The notes under the pieces were generated by a model. It was given only the letters and a program-made list of their open reading frames with translations, made no database searches and had not been told where the DNA came from. Positions 45,492 to 56,543 of a DNA stretch of 64,000 nt are shown here, piece after piece. The first letter of the stretch is position 1. Each line of letters begins with the position of its first letter. Source of the DNA: Limnanthes douglasii subsp. nivea (taxonomy: Eukaryota; Streptophyta; Magnoliopsida; Brassicales; Limnanthaceae); contig JAUPFV010000005.1 in the NCBI GenBank assembly GCA_036936605.1, forward strand, positions 123,994,453-124,058,452, given 5' to 3'. The position numbers and the translations under genes are program-made.

Positions 45492-47765
45492 TAGGGCTTA
45501 ATACCTTCGGATTTTTCATCACCAAAATCCTTCTTGGGACTCTTGAGTTTGGCACTTGAACTCTCACATGTTCCTTCTTCATCATCAGTTGTGGAATCTA
45601 TTCCGCTAGAGTAGTTGCGCTTATCACCATCAGCTAGAGTATGGAATGGGATGTCCTCGTACTTTACATACTTTCATAAAGGACCAATGGTTCTCTTAGG
45701 GGAAGGTCTCATGGAACAGCAGCACCATGTCGGATTTGATACCATCATCTCTTTTCTCTAGGGAATCCACTATCCCGTTAGCATACTTCTATATGCTTGC
45801 GGCGATAGCTTCTTCCTGTTGGCGTTCCAGGGCCTCTTTCTCTTTAATATTCTCTTGAACAGTAATCTCCAACTTGGTCTTCTCATCAGATTAAGTTTGG
45901 ATAACACCATCATTAGTGTTCAATTGCTCCTTCAAAGCTGTGAGGTTTTTTAATAGGCTTTGGTTGGTTTTTTTACCCTCCGGATTCCTTTACAGTTTGA
46001 ACTTCCACTGCCTTTAGCAAGGCCACATCAATACCACATTGGTTCTCTGAACAAGTACCCTCTGTAGCTATTTGAGCTAAGTCTGTTGTAGACTTTTTTT
46101 CTTGTTCTTCATTTTTCCTGGGGGCTTTGGCCCTGGAAGGCAGATACAACTTGGCATATTTAGCTTCTGTCCTCTTCAGGATCACATAAGCAGGGGGAGA
46201 GCTAGTTAGCTCTTCCCATGAAAGGTCTCTTCGGCATGTGGTGTTCCACAGGTGAGACCGCACGAAATTTCCTGACTTGAAGCAATTATGGAAGGTGTTC
46301 CCCCAGTTCTCTGAAGCCCAAGCGTTTAACTTGGCACAAGTATTCTGTCATGCCTCTAGGTGGCCCGAGAACTCCTTCGATAGAACTGGGGAGAGATATC
46401 AATTAGTCAAAATAAAAAAATTGCAACTTAAGAAATGAAAAGGAAAAAAGAGAAGAACTTACCTATGTTTTTTAATCTACTGGTCAGGAGGTTGGGGTTC
46501 GTATCAGCCTTGATTTTTCTGCTATTCTCCCAAGTTCCACTGATAAAAAAGAACTGTGTCCTCCAAGGTTTTTTGGACTCTAGTAGGTCTTTCACCACTT
46601 TGAAATCATTCCCCATGTTGTAATGATAGCATGGGATTTAGTGATTCTTGCACAAGCTTGCTATAGCAACAAAATGTTCCATCGAGAGTGGGATTTTTGA
46701 CAGCCTGGACACCATGATGTATGCTAGGAGAGTATACTAAAAGTTGGGGCTCAGCTAGCTGGGGCATAATTTGATCAGATGGAAGTATTCGACAATCTCT
46801 GGGTCTAAGGGGAATCGAAGTCCCTAGTTTAATACTTCGGTGTAGACCACCATCTCATTTAACTTACAATCCATGGGGGTCTCTAGAGTGATATGGATCC
46901 TCACTTTTACAGACTCCAGGATCCCCCATTTAGTTCAGATCTGACCCAGGTCGGTAGTGTGGGTGTAGACATAATTAATGTTTTGAAGAGACAACAAATA
47001 TTTAACCTTTTTTAAACAGGGACCCACATTTCCCTCTAGACTCTCCGGAAGAGTGTCCGGATGAGTCATGCCAACCTTAGTTTTACCCTTCTGATCTGAG
47101 GTTGTATCCCCTGTTTGATCAAACGCCTCGGTCTCGAAAAGGGCTTCATCTATGTTGGCCTCCATGTTCTCTTCCATCACTGTGGAAGGCTGTTCAGCTA
47201 TTCTTTAGGCAGGCTGCTCTGGCTCCTTCATTTGTGGTTGTACAACTGGTTGCTCAGAAGGCTGTGCAGATTTCGGTTATGAAGTTCTGATATCTGGTAA
47301 AGATTGCTTTTTGAAGGATTTAGTCTGAGGAAAAGCCTTTGTTGCCTCTGAACCAGAGGGTTTTGAAGATGTACGCGTGGATTTGGTTTTTTCCTAACGT
47401 GTAATCCGGCGAGGAATTATCTTTTTTGGTGATTTCTCTGTGTCCGAGCCCATTGCGATAAACGGTGAGGGTTTCCTAACACTAGAGACGGCTTTTTCGT
47501 TGGGAATAGGTTTTTGAGATTCTTGAACTGAATAACCGGATGGGAGAGGTGAAAGGTCTGTTGTGAATGGAAGTTTTCTAGTTCTAGGATTTCTTGAAGA
47601 AGACGACCCTTGATTGGCGTTCTGGTTTGACTGGTTACCTTTCTCGTTTGGAGAAGTGGGAAGACCGGCAGTAATTTGTTTATCTCTCGCTACTTTCTTT
47701 GCTCTCTCTAATTCAGACAAGTTCAACCAACCTCCTTTAACTAAGGAATTTCTGGCTGTGAACAT
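45492..47765 (-). pseudogene. Element C antisense ORF (aORF), spliced, function unknown
   Basis: The start is ATG at 47765 (MFTARNSLVKGGWLNLSELERAKK). Then come KPSPFIAMGSDTEKSPKK, YTHTTDLGQI, WRTQFFFISGTWE, the intron 46386-46462, SHLWNTTCRRDLSWEELTSSPP, KRTEAKYAKLYLPSRAKAP, and an acidic tail GTCESSSAKLKSPKKD ending at TAA 45492. It is the same protein as in element A, shorter in the coiled coil. Several stops are present. It lies antisense to gag-pol, between integrase and the 3' LTR. Confidence 0.7.
46386..46462 (-). other. Intron in element C aORF
   Basis: On the minus strand a 77-nt segment begins GTAAGTTCTTCTC and ends TATCTCTCCCCAG. It lies at the same protein position as the intron in A, before a VLSKEFSGHLEA-type exon. 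Confidence 0.75.
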
Positions 47766-48213
47766 ATATGTCTCAAGAACAATTTAAATTTGAACTGATT
47801 TTTCTCTCTAAAAAGATTTGAGTGTGGAAGACAATGAAACAGTGGAAAATTTTATATATACCAGTGAAAACAGCAGTTACCAAGGAGAAGATGAATAGGA
47901 TTTTTGCAATGATTAAAGGTTGCACGACGTGTGAAAAGCTGAAACCTAGGTAACTTTCTAGACCTAGTGGGTGCGACAATCTAAGAGAAAAAACGGATGG
48001 GGGTTGAACTAGATGTTGACACGTGTCCCACGATTCAAGAGAAACTCATAGAATTCTGAGAAGGGAAATCAGTTCTGATAAAATTCGAACAGGATCACTT
48101 GTGAAAAGAAATTCTTCAGTTCGAATAACATAAGCAAATCGGACAAAATTGGTACTAGCTTGTGAATTTTTAGCCCTTCCAAAGATCTTTTACAATACCT
48201 AAAAAGAGGTTAC

Positions 48214-48584
48214 TGATGAGTTCAGAGATTTTGGTCACCGTACCTAAGCATATCCCCTTATCCAAATAGGGAAAATTTGGACCATATCACACCACTAAAT
48301 ATCCGAACAGGACAAATGTATTAACTTTTGACTAAGTTGTTGCTAATCAACTTAAAACTAATGGGTCTTTAAGTTCGACCCGGTTTCATAACTTGACCCA
48401 ATAAGCCCACGGGTCAGTAATTAAGGTATAAATACCCCAACCACTCTCATTAATGATGGTGATAAGAATTTAATACTCGTAGGCAGCTTAATTATCTCTT
48501 TACTCTATGCACTAAACACAAAATTATCAAAACACTTTTTAAACATTTTACCAGTCAACCCTCAGCCCAAAATAAACCAAACCA
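48214..48584 (+). repeat. Element C 3' LTR
   Basis: 371 bp, preceded by AAAAAGAGGTTAC as polypurine tract and followed by the duplicated GCTTC. It lacks about 12 bp present in the 5' LTR near 39275. Confidence 0.93.
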
Positions 48585-48640
48585 GCTTCAACATCCATGG
48601 AATATACAACATCTAAAACTTTACTATGGAGTGATTGTGT

Positions 48641-48890
48641 TGTATTCTGAAATTATTTTCTTTGATTGATTGCGCACTCTTTCGTACCATGTTGGCCTAG
48701 GAAGGTTTTAATGAGGCTATATGTATATATTCAATTTATCAATAAAATGAATTTTTTGGCTAATGGTTGTTTACGAGTGCTTTTTCTAAACAATTTTGGT
48801 AACTAATCAAAGACTGGTCATCTTTGAGATTGACCAAGAGTAGAATGTTCCGAACTGTTGAGTACATTTTTCGATGAAGCAATCACTTTG
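48641..48890. other. Element B spacer after integrase
   Basis: Non-coding. It contains GTTGGCCTAGGAAGGTTTTAATGAGG, equivalent to the conserved AGGAGGTTTTAATGAGGTGTCCGG segment after pol in A (33595) and C (45102). Confidence 0.55.
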
Positions 48891-49030
48891 AAGTGCTACG
48901 GTTTTTAAACGCACTATAATATTCAAAGTGCTACGTTCATTAAACGCACTATAATATCGAAGTGCTACATTCATTAAATGCACTATAATATTCGAAGTGC
49001 AATGTTCATTAAATGCATGATGATATTCGC
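48891..49030 (+). repeat. Element B tandem repeat, four 35-bp units
   Basis: Units begin at 48891, 48925, 48960 and 48995, each AAGTGCTACrTTCATTAAAyGCACTATAATATTCG-like. They lie between pol and aORF, as in A, but with unrelated sequence. Confidence 0.88.
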
Positions 49031-50622
49031 AGTAATGTATTTTAATGTTATGTAAAATATTATGTTATATTTTCACTTCAAATAATTAATATAAGTAACA
49101 CATTATAATTTGAAAGAATTCTAATAAAAATAAAAATATTACATTGATTGTATGACAAGTACCAAAAAGAGAAAGTTAAAATTATTCGTCTTAAGAGCTC
49201 TTTATGAAATCTTCCCTTGAATCTTCCTAATCGGATGACGAACTAGGAACGGGGTCAAAAGATTTGCTAGGAATTCGTTCGATGCAAATTTTGCTCCAAA
49301 AGTGGGAAAGATCGATTTTAGGGTATGAAGCACAAATTTCACAAAGGAGTGTGATGGGTTTTTTCTCTTCGCCATTCTTGATAGCTGCTAGCATGTTGTT
49401 AGAGCACTCATCTTCACCAGCAGTGACAACAAGTTTCTTTTCCTTATCAAATTTGGTTATGGGTATGGTTATGTCATCTGTCAGTATTTTCTTCTTTGCC
49501 TCACTATTTCCAAAATAAACTTGGAGATCCTCGAATTTTTTCAATGTTGTATCTAACTCTTCAAAAAAAATTCCTTGAGTTGATCTATTTCATTCTGATG
49601 CGGAGTGTTGAGATCTTCTTTTTCTCTTCGATGTCATTCTCTAAGTTGCTTCTTGATATGGAGAAGCCCTCTGAGAAATTCAGATTTGTCCATTTGAAAT
49701 TGATGGAACTCATCTATTACAAGGTTCCCAAAGATCTCCCTCATCTTTTTCTCATCTGCAGCAGTACCTTTATAGTGAACCATTTCTTAAGCCATATGAT
49801 TTAAATGACTTCAAGAAGATTTAATTTCTTGATTCAGCTTTTTGCAATGCAGCATTGAGATTAGTAAAACGTTGAAGAGCGACAATAACATCTTCGGATG
49901 GTTCCACGGGAGGAAAGACAACTGGGCTAGGTCGAGCAATAAGAGCTAAAGAGGTTGTATGAACAATAACCTCAAGAGATATGGCTTCGAAAGCAACAGG
50001 TGCAGATCTTCTTCCAAGATTGTGAAGATGTTCTTGAATTTCCTGAACGATGGGATCCTCGTCTCCAGCAAGCTCTTGTGATTCGTTGAAGTTGATAAAG
50101 CTATCAGGATCGAAGTGTTCATCACCTTGATCATCCTCTATAGCCATCGTTACCCCGTGCAGATTGGCAGCGTTTTCAACAAGAGCTTCATTATTTTTTT
50201 CTGTTGACTTTGCTGATTCTCTGCACCATCGTCGACATCGGACCATACTTCTTCGACAATCTCCACAATTGTCTTTTTTCTTTTCTTTAAGAGAGTTGTT
50301 TTTGTGGCACCTTTCTTTTTTAAATGAGCAGTTGTCTTTTTATTCTTTTTTTCCATCTTCTTCTGAAGAATATGGCTATCTGATCTACTACGAATTGGTA
50401 AGAATACCTTACAGTCAGGGTGGACTAACCTTTTGGCAACTTGTCGAGGATTGGGTTGCTCCATCAAATTCTCACGAGGCAGAGCTCCAAACATGAACGA
50501 AAACAGGTGGTTATTAAGAAAATTGATAGGTTTGAAAGTAGTGTGGAATGCGTTATTCCATTCTTTTTCAGTCCAGACAGCGAGCTTGATGAAGATTTCT
50601 TTTGCTTTCTCTCGATGAAGTG

Positions 50623-50990
50623 TGATGAGTTTGGGTATTACAGTCACAGCCTACCATTTAATCCGGACAGGGGTAATTCGGACCGTATCACTCCATCATA
50701 AAATCCGAACAGGACAAATGTGAACACTTTTTGACTAAGCTATTTTCTAATCTACTTAAACACTAATGGGTCCTTAAACTCGACCCGGTTTCACAACTTG
50801 ACCCGGTAAGCCCATGAGCTATTAATTAAAAGTATAAATACCCAAACCAATCTCATTAATAAGGGTGATCAACATTTAATACAAGCAGGCTGCTTAATTA
50901 TCTCACTACTCCTCACACTAAACACAAAATACCCAAAACTTACTAAAACACTTGACAAAACTACCCCCGGCCCAAAAATAAACCAAACCA
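50623..50990 (+). mobile_element. Solo LTR J (element C-like family)
   Basis: 368 bp from TGATGAGTTTGGG to AAACCAAACCA. It aligns end to end with the C LTRs and is flanked by AAGTG (50618-50622) and AAGTA (50991-50995). No internal region is left, so it arose by LTR-LTR recombination. Confidence 0.9.
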
Positions 50991-51013
50991 AAGTACATAG
51001 CGCCTCAAAATTT

Positions 51014-51080
51014 CTATTCAGAACATAAGGATATCATCAATCGAAAATATAATTTAGACAAATAAAATTAAAATACTTAC
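51014..51080 (-). other. Probable intron in element B aORF
   Basis: On the minus strand a 67-nt segment begins GTAAGTATTTTAATT and ends TGTTCTGAATAG, at the position of the introns in A and C. Confidence 0.55.
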
Positions 51081-52880
51081 AATTACTCCTCCAGACGAGG
51101 TTCAATCTAGATAGGTTGACTTCGGATATATCTTTGTCATTCTCCCATGTCATCGATTATCTTTAAATCATCATCCAGGGTGAGATAATAAAACAGAAGC
51201 ACTGGTCCCTTTGACAATTTGGTTAGAAATATGAATTCCTCGATGCATATTGGAATTTTAGACAAGCGGGAGGCCATGATCACAGAAAGCACCGTGATCC
51301 ATTCATTTGGTGTGACTTAGGTTGGACACATATCCAAAAGTTAAAATTAGTCCACTATCATGGGGTCCAGTGGAAATCGAAGACCCGAATTAAATTTCTG
51401 GGTAGACCACCAGTTCATCTTTTTTACAATCTAAAGGTGTTTCTCCCTTTTCGGGAAGACAAACTGTAATGTTGTCTCTCATTCCCCATTGCTTCTTTAG
51501 ATCAACTGCTTGGCTATCTTCGTAATATGTATACTGAACGTTTTTAAGAGCCAATATATAGTTCGGATCGAGATATCTCAAGTTCTTGCCTATTGATGCA
51601 CGCTCCTCGTCGGATATTGTGATAAGAACTTTATTTTTCCTCGATTTACGAGCTTTTGCTTCTGCACAATTTTTCTGAATCCTTTGAAGCTTCTTCTTCT
51701 GTTTCAGCTTCATTATTTTATTGCGTGATGTCGGATGACTTCTCTTTTAGATGCCTCGTCTATCAGTCGAGGAGGATCGATTGAGGGATTTTGTTGAGAC
51801 GATGTCGTTGTTTCAACAATCTCCCTCGGGAGAGGAGAATTGGTTGATAGATCTAAAGTAATGTCGGCATCATCTCCCATGGCTATGAATTTGTTTTTCT
51901 TGGAGTTCGAGGAGGGCTAGTTTTTGGAAGATTGGTTGAGGAAAGAGTCTGTTCGAATTTATTCAAAGATAATTTGTTTACTTTGCGACTAATTCAAGAT
52001 GATGATTCAGTCAGGGAGGGGGATATTCAAGGGTTTTTTGTGTTCAAGTTTTTTAGGATTGGCTTTCTTATGTACGAGGAGAAGGTGAAAAAATAGGAGT
52101 TTTGGAAGGATCGAAGTTACCGTAGTATATGGTCTTTGTACACAGACCAAAAGGAGCGTTGCTTATTAATCCAGCTGCTCTGTATTCATTTTCCCTTTCA
52201 CTAATACAGAGGTTGTCGTAAGCTCCGAAGATGTTGTTATCTGATTTTGAAGATTTGGGTTTCATGGGAGTTATGGATTTAGATCTTCTGGGTTTTGGAT
52301 ATTTTCTCATAAACTGGTTGAAGGTTGAATAGAAAGTTTAAATTTTCCGGCGAAGCTAGCCAAAAGATTGAAGAAGCTATTGAAGGTAGCAAAGGGATTT
52401 TAACTTTTCAGTTTCTCTCTCAAGGAACTTTCTCTGTGAAACAAACAATGAGTCACAGGGTTATTTATGAGAAGAGAAAAGAAGTTTTGAAAAGTGGAAG
52501 AGGTGGACGGTGATTGGGCAGAATTTGAAGTAGTTACGTAGATAAGGAACTAACGTCTGTCATGCTATGAACTAGTGGCATACCTACTGCCTATGGTGTC
52601 ATTCTTCAAGAGATAGACTTGGTATCTAGAGTGCTACTTTGTACTTCATTTCTGCTTCGAATCTTGATATGAGGGAAATATTTTTTATCGAAATAATTCG
52701 ATGTGAAGGAAATTAAAGTGAAACATCATCTCTGATATGACAGCATATGATATAAATTATGGTATGACAGCATAAACGACGCACTTCGAATTATGACTAA
52801 GGGGATTTTCTTCAACTCTAAATATGTTCGATGCTAGTTAGTTCTCATTCATTTACTTATATGAGAACTAAGGGGGATAC

Positions 52881-53167
52881 TGATAAGGAAATGGAACTTT
52901 GAAGACTGAAATGTAAAGAATAAAACTTTTTGTGACATATTGTAAAGTTAGATGAGAAATTTAGAATTATGTACTTTAGTCAGGGACTAGCGTGTAATTA
53001 TCCCTTTTATGTAACTGTTTTCAGTTGAGAGCTAAGTCTTTGCGCATCTATATAAAGGTCATGGTTGATCTAATAAATGGGTTTGTTTTTTGAGATAGAT
53101 CATTTTGACAATCTGATTTTCTCTCTCTATCAATTTACTAAGGCAATCCAAGTAATTAAACTCACCA
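52881..53167 (+). repeat. Element B 3' LTR
   Basis: 287 bp from TGATAAGG to CTCACCA, preceded by the polypurine tract AACTAAGGGGGATAC (52867-52880). Confidence 0.85.
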
Positions 53168-53580
53168 TGCATAAGACTTACATTTCCTTATTCTCCTCAA
53201 TTCAGACTTGTAGAAGGTGACTATGGATCTAGTGTGAGATCTCTATAATCTTATGGAAAAATTACACAAATATTTTGATGCCACTGCTTGCATCAACTGG
53301 GTTGTTATTTCAGCACTCATATTGTTGTAAAGTCATCTAGTGATATTTGGTATTTGACCATTCAATTCATATATTCAATATTTTAAAAGATATTTTCATT
53401 TGTTTGTGTGGTTAGCTTCCGAGGTATAGATTTTCACCACTTATAAACCCTCCAAACATATTCACCCTTATCATTTGAAGTATTATTGTTCTCTATAGTA
53501 AGAAATTGTTTGTCTAGTGGTATGTTGTTAACGGATTTTATTCAACTTGTGAGCGGAAAAGTATTCAATAAATAGTTCAA
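53168..53580 (-). pseudogene. Element G gag remnant, N-terminal part (copia)
   Basis: This lies between B and the G 5' LTR on the minus strand. Shifting frames give SHTRSIVTFYKSELRRIRKCKSYA, which resembles the SRSRI..L..EL...KG..S segment of copia gag. It would join KIFTQIKNISDNL at 22650 if B were removed. Confidence 0.5.
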
Positions 53581-53646
53581 AACCAACGTATCTAGAACTA
53601 AAGGCATGTGAGTCAAAATTGGTCACGGATGAAACAAAAGTAATTG

Positions 53647-53654
53647 TGATACCA
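53647..53654 (-). other. Element G primer binding site
   Basis: Minus-strand TGGTATCA lies two bases after the LTR end (TTCA-CA). It matches the initiator-tRNA-Met primer site usual for plant copia elements. Confidence 0.7.
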
Positions 53655-53656
53655 TG

Positions 53657-55000
53657 TGAAGTGAAAGAGAGAAGACAAAGATATTTACAATTTATTTTAT
53701 ATTTAATAGTCTGTAAAAATTACATAATAGCTATCTATTTGTATAACCTTAATACAAAGTTTGTTACTTACCATTAACAGATATAAATGTATAAAATCTT
53801 ATCTTTTAAAAAATTCTAAAAGGTTAAATAATAAGACTTAATACGATTAAACTCATAATTTTTATTGAACTTTATCCAACTTATTGATCTAAGGTATTAT
53901 TTATCTTGTTAAAACAAATTGTTTCGTTTTTTTGGTAAAATACATCATTTCATGTTATTAACAAAACCCTGTATTTTGTTTAGCTGGCTTAGTATCACTG
54001 TCCGCATTTTCCTAATGGACGAGATAGCTTCGACCTCTTTGTGCAGATCATGATAAGCTTTTACGACTTATTGAACTAACTCGAGTCTTCATATGAAAGT
54101 TACTTATACTCAGTCTCTGATATCCAACCTTTATATTTCTTGTGTGGCATATGCGAAAGGTTGTCTTGTGCCTCCAGACGTTCTCGATACAGGTGCCTAA
54201 TGGTCGAAGGAAGCTAAGCTCGTGACAAGTGGTATCATAACTGTATCCATCTCCGAAGGTGTTGCGCACAAGCAAATGGTAATGATCCAATGAGTTAGTT
54301 CAGCACAATGAAGACCAACTCGCACGAATCCAGATGAAGCGTAGACAGAGTGAATGATGTGCGTGTAAATTAACTCATCGTGGGGCCTAAAAAATGAGTG
54401 AGGCTGTAAAAAAAAATACTACTTCCACAATCCCAATAATAAGCGTAAGAAGAGCGCGGAGTGTGCAAGGCGACTCGTTGTAGGTTGTGGAGGTAAGACG
54501 TAAAGCACAAAACAGATGATCACTGGTATAAACAAACGTGGTGCAAGCAATTTAATAGAGAGGAATCACGGTTGCATAATAGCAATCAAGTAGGACAGGT
54601 GGAACTAGCAAGAGAGAAGTCTTGTTGCGAAGCTAAGGTGGGACGTATAACGGTGTGGACACGAGATCTGCAACCTGACTAAGTCGTGGTGAGGATGCTC
54701 ACAAATTAATTGGGATAAAATATCACAACACGCATTTTCTCAATGGACAAGCTAGCCTCGACCTCCCTGTGCAGATCATGATAAACTCTTACAAATTATT
54801 GATCCTACTCGAATCTTCATATGACATGTACTTATATTTAATCTTTTTTATCCAACTGTTATATTGTTTGTGTGACATATCGAAGAAGGCTGACTTGTGC
54901 CACTAAACTTGTCTGATATATGCATTGTAAAAGCAAAAAAAACTAAACTCGTGACATTAGGATTAGAACTGAGGTGTCGATTCCTGTTCTAACCCTAACA
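53657..55000 (-). repeat. Element G 5' LTR, split by a TRIM
   Basis: The LTR parts are 53657-53992 and 54961-55000. The minus-strand start is TGTTAGGGTTAGAAC (54986-55000). The short outer part, GGATTAGAACTGAG then GTTCTAACCCT on the plus strand, matches 9695-9732 in the other LTR and shows that the TRIM lies inside. Confidence 0.78.
53993..54956 (+). mobile_element. TRIM retroelement inside the G 5' LTR
   Basis: LTRs lie at 53993-54227 and 54721-54956 (235 and 236 bp). Both start TATCAC and end GTGACA, sharing CTCTGTGCAGATCATGATAA-type text. After the first LTR, TGGTATCATAAC (54230) is a decayed initiator-Met primer site. TTAG flanks both ends (53989-53992 and 54957-54960). The interior, about 490 bp, is non-coding. 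Confidence 0.85.
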
Positions 55001-55366
55001 ATGTCAATCGTCGTCGCGAGTAGCTCTCAGTCTTTCAATTCTTTGACTCCTTCACTTCTCTCCCTCACATATCTTAGCTGCTGAATTTTTTTTTTCTTTG
55101 GTTCATCAACCCATTTTTTTTCTTTCTTTATCTAAGACTTAAAATTATAAATTTGGAAACCACAAATTTTTATTTTTTGGTTCATCTCAAAAGAAGTCCA
55201 ACAAGTAAATATGTTGATTTGCATATAGTTGTAATGTTGTGTCGGGTCGTCTTGCATTTTTTGAGCATTTTGAACAAAGCAGCCCATGAGTTTTCTCGAA
55301 TTTAACTAGAGGCTTTGAACAGTATCTCATCCCTAGACTGTTAAAAATAGTTACAAATAGACCTTG
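55001..55366. other. Intergenic DNA
   Basis: AT-rich with T runs near 55087 and 55115. I see no gene or repeat copy here. Confidence 0.5.
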
Positions 55367-55606
55367 GATTTTCAAAAGTCTGGTGATAGTCCCTGAACTA
55401 TCCAGTTTGGATAAAGTTAGTCCTCATGCGTGTGTCGACTATCAATTTTTGTGACATATTGTCCTTCAACTATTCATTTTTATAAAGTTAGTCATTTGGC
55501 TTTCTATTTTTGATAAACTTAGTCCCCTTAATAAACATGCGCAATGGACTAACTTTATCCAAAATGGATAGCTCAAATACTACCACCGAATTTTGAAAAA
55601 CCAGGG
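55367..55606. repeat. Foldback (MITE-like) inverted repeat
   Basis: The arm at about 55367-55432 and its imperfect reverse complement at about 55541-55604 share GGATAAAGTTAGTCC (55409-55423) and GGACTAACTTTATCC (55546-55560). They also share the diverged GAACTATCCA and TTTTCAAAA parts. The loop is about 110 bp with repeats of AAGTTAGTC. It has no coding capacity. Confidence 0.65.
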
Positions 55607-56205
55607 ACTATACGTCACCAAAATAGATAGTCCACAGACTACCAACGGATTTTTAAAAATTCAAAAACTATATATAATTAAATTCAATCATCCAAAAACG
55701 AGTAACGCGTTCACAACCTTGACTATATATTTTTTAGCTTTTTATTTTTAGCCTGTACTTATCAAATTTCATCACTTGATCACGTTATTTATGTTCAAAT
55801 ATATAATATACGTTTTAATTGGGAAAGTTGTTTTTTTGTTTTCAACGTTTAACTCTTAATGAATTTTCTTTATAACAATTAGAAAGAAATACTACCAATA
55901 TTATTGAACTTCAACTCAATGCAAAGAAATGCATCATAGAGCGATAAATATTTCTTTGAAAAAAAAAAGGAGCAAACTGATTGTGACCAAAGTATCCTAG
56001 TGGTGGTTCTATTTGGACTTGCGCTTTGGTTGGTCCCAGGAAAATAAAGAAATCCATACAACTTTAATTAGGACACATGAATTTGACTTTGTAGCTCCTT
56101 CCTTTTCTTTTCTAAAAGGCTCTTTAGAGGTGTTCTTTCCTAATCAATGATCGTCTCTTTTTTCTTTTCTTCTCACTGGTGTCTTGCAAATCTTTTTACG
56201 TGAGA

Positions 56206-56249
56206 GGAGAAATAAGGTAAAGTGAATCATTAATTTACCTTATTTCTCC
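56206..56249. promoter_or_regulatory. Perfect 16-bp inverted repeat upstream of the GRAS gene
   Basis: GGAGAAATAAGGTAAA (56206-56221) and its exact reverse complement (56234-56249) are separated by 12 bases, about 300 bp before the start codon. It may be a hairpin or a small insertion footprint. A role in expression is speculative. Confidence 0.5.
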
Positions 56250-56443
56250 TTCACCTTCTAGGAGCATTCACAATCAGTTGGTATGTAAAACATAAAATAA
56301 AAAACAACAATAATTGAGTAAGTAGGTTGGCGGGCCAAAAAAAAAGAATCTAAGATAAGCTGAAAAAGAAACCCAGAAAGTAGAGGCTTGAATTAGAAGC
56401 TTCAAAAATATTTAAAGTTGAGTAGTCAAGTCAAGTCCATCAT

Positions 56444-56500
56444 CTAATTCTAATTTATAAACACAACCACCACCACTACTACTACTACTAGCAACCAAAC
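56444..56500 (+). promoter_or_regulatory. Likely promoter/5' leader of the GRAS gene
   Basis: TTTATAAAC at about 56452 is a plausible TATA box. An (ACT)n run (56474-56490) lies in the presumed leader before the start codon at 56544. No further elements can be supported. Confidence 0.4.
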
Positions 56501-56543
56501 TCCTAAGCAAACATAATATTGCTATTGTTATTGCTTTTAGCTA

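Larger units (their letters stand above)
38966..48584 (+). mobile_element. Element C: full-length Ty3/gypsy Tat-lineage retrotransposon
   Basis: LTRs lie at 38966-39347 (382 bp) and 48214-48584 (371 bp), starting TGATGAGTTC and ending AAACCAAACCA. A perfect duplication GCTTC (38961-38965 and 48585-48589) flanks the element. The two LTRs differ at about 31 sites plus small indels by eye, so C is clearly older than A. It has the same gene order as A and is related to it. Many stops and frameshifts are present. Confidence 0.95.
49227..52310 (-). pseudogene. Element B antisense ORF (aORF), spliced and split by solo LTR J
   Basis: Exon 1 runs from about 52310 to 51081. It includes KNKFIAMGDDADITLD, YILALKNVQYTYYEDSQAVDLKKQWGMRDNITVCLPEKGETPLD in segments, and LSVIMASRLSKIPICIEEFIFLT. 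The intron is 51014-51080. The next exon has HREKAKEIFIKLAVWTEKEWNNAFHTTF in part, a Lys-rich patch (KKMEKKNKKTTAHLKKK), an acidic linker and a coiled coil to 49227. J (50623-50990) interrupts it just after the intron. It is the same family as in A and C but much diverged. Stops occur near 51720 and 51340. Confidence 0.65.
22686..53167 (+). mobile_element. Element B: Ty3/gypsy Tat-lineage element inserted in G and holding A, C and J
   Basis: LTRs lie at about 22686-23005 and 52881-53167. The order of parts is gag, protease, RT, RNase H (to 27394), [A], integrase (37783-38965), [C], the last codons of integrase (48590-48640), a tandem repeat (48891-49030) and an antisense ORF split by J. Removing A, C and J with their duplications leaves about 10.1 kb, similar to A and C. 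The integrase C-terminus reads through the C insertion site (LQHPWNIQHLKLYYG), which confirms continuity. No TSD was found. Confidence 0.85.
9364..55000 (-). mobile_element. Element G: Ty1/copia retrotransposon, outer shell of the nest
   Basis: LTR copies lie at 9364-9736 and 53657-55000 (the latter split by a TRIM). Between them, on the minus strand, are gag (53168-53580 and 21962-22690), integrase (17600-18538), RT (16149-17250) and RNase H (about 9950-10469), in copia order. The body is interrupted by F, H and B. Subtracting the inserts and their duplications leaves about 5.08 kb, a usual copia length. LTR sizes also agree after the TRIM is removed (373 and 376 bp). A 5-bp flanking duplication was not found. 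All coding parts are full of stops. Confidence 0.85.

Noticed and set aside
49830..50250. Possible host gene in the 49.2-52.3 kb minus-strand region
   Set aside because: The order and the motifs FIAMGDD, KKQWG...ITVCLPEKGETPLD and the intron match the aORF of elements A and C. It lies between B pol and the B LTR.
53168..53172. TGCAT as TSD of element B
   Set aside because: No equivalent pentamer precedes the 5' LTR near 22686, whose first bases are decayed.
55001..55005. ATGTC as TSD of element G
   Set aside because: The other flank (9359-9363) reads TCACA. There is no match, so no duplication is claimed.
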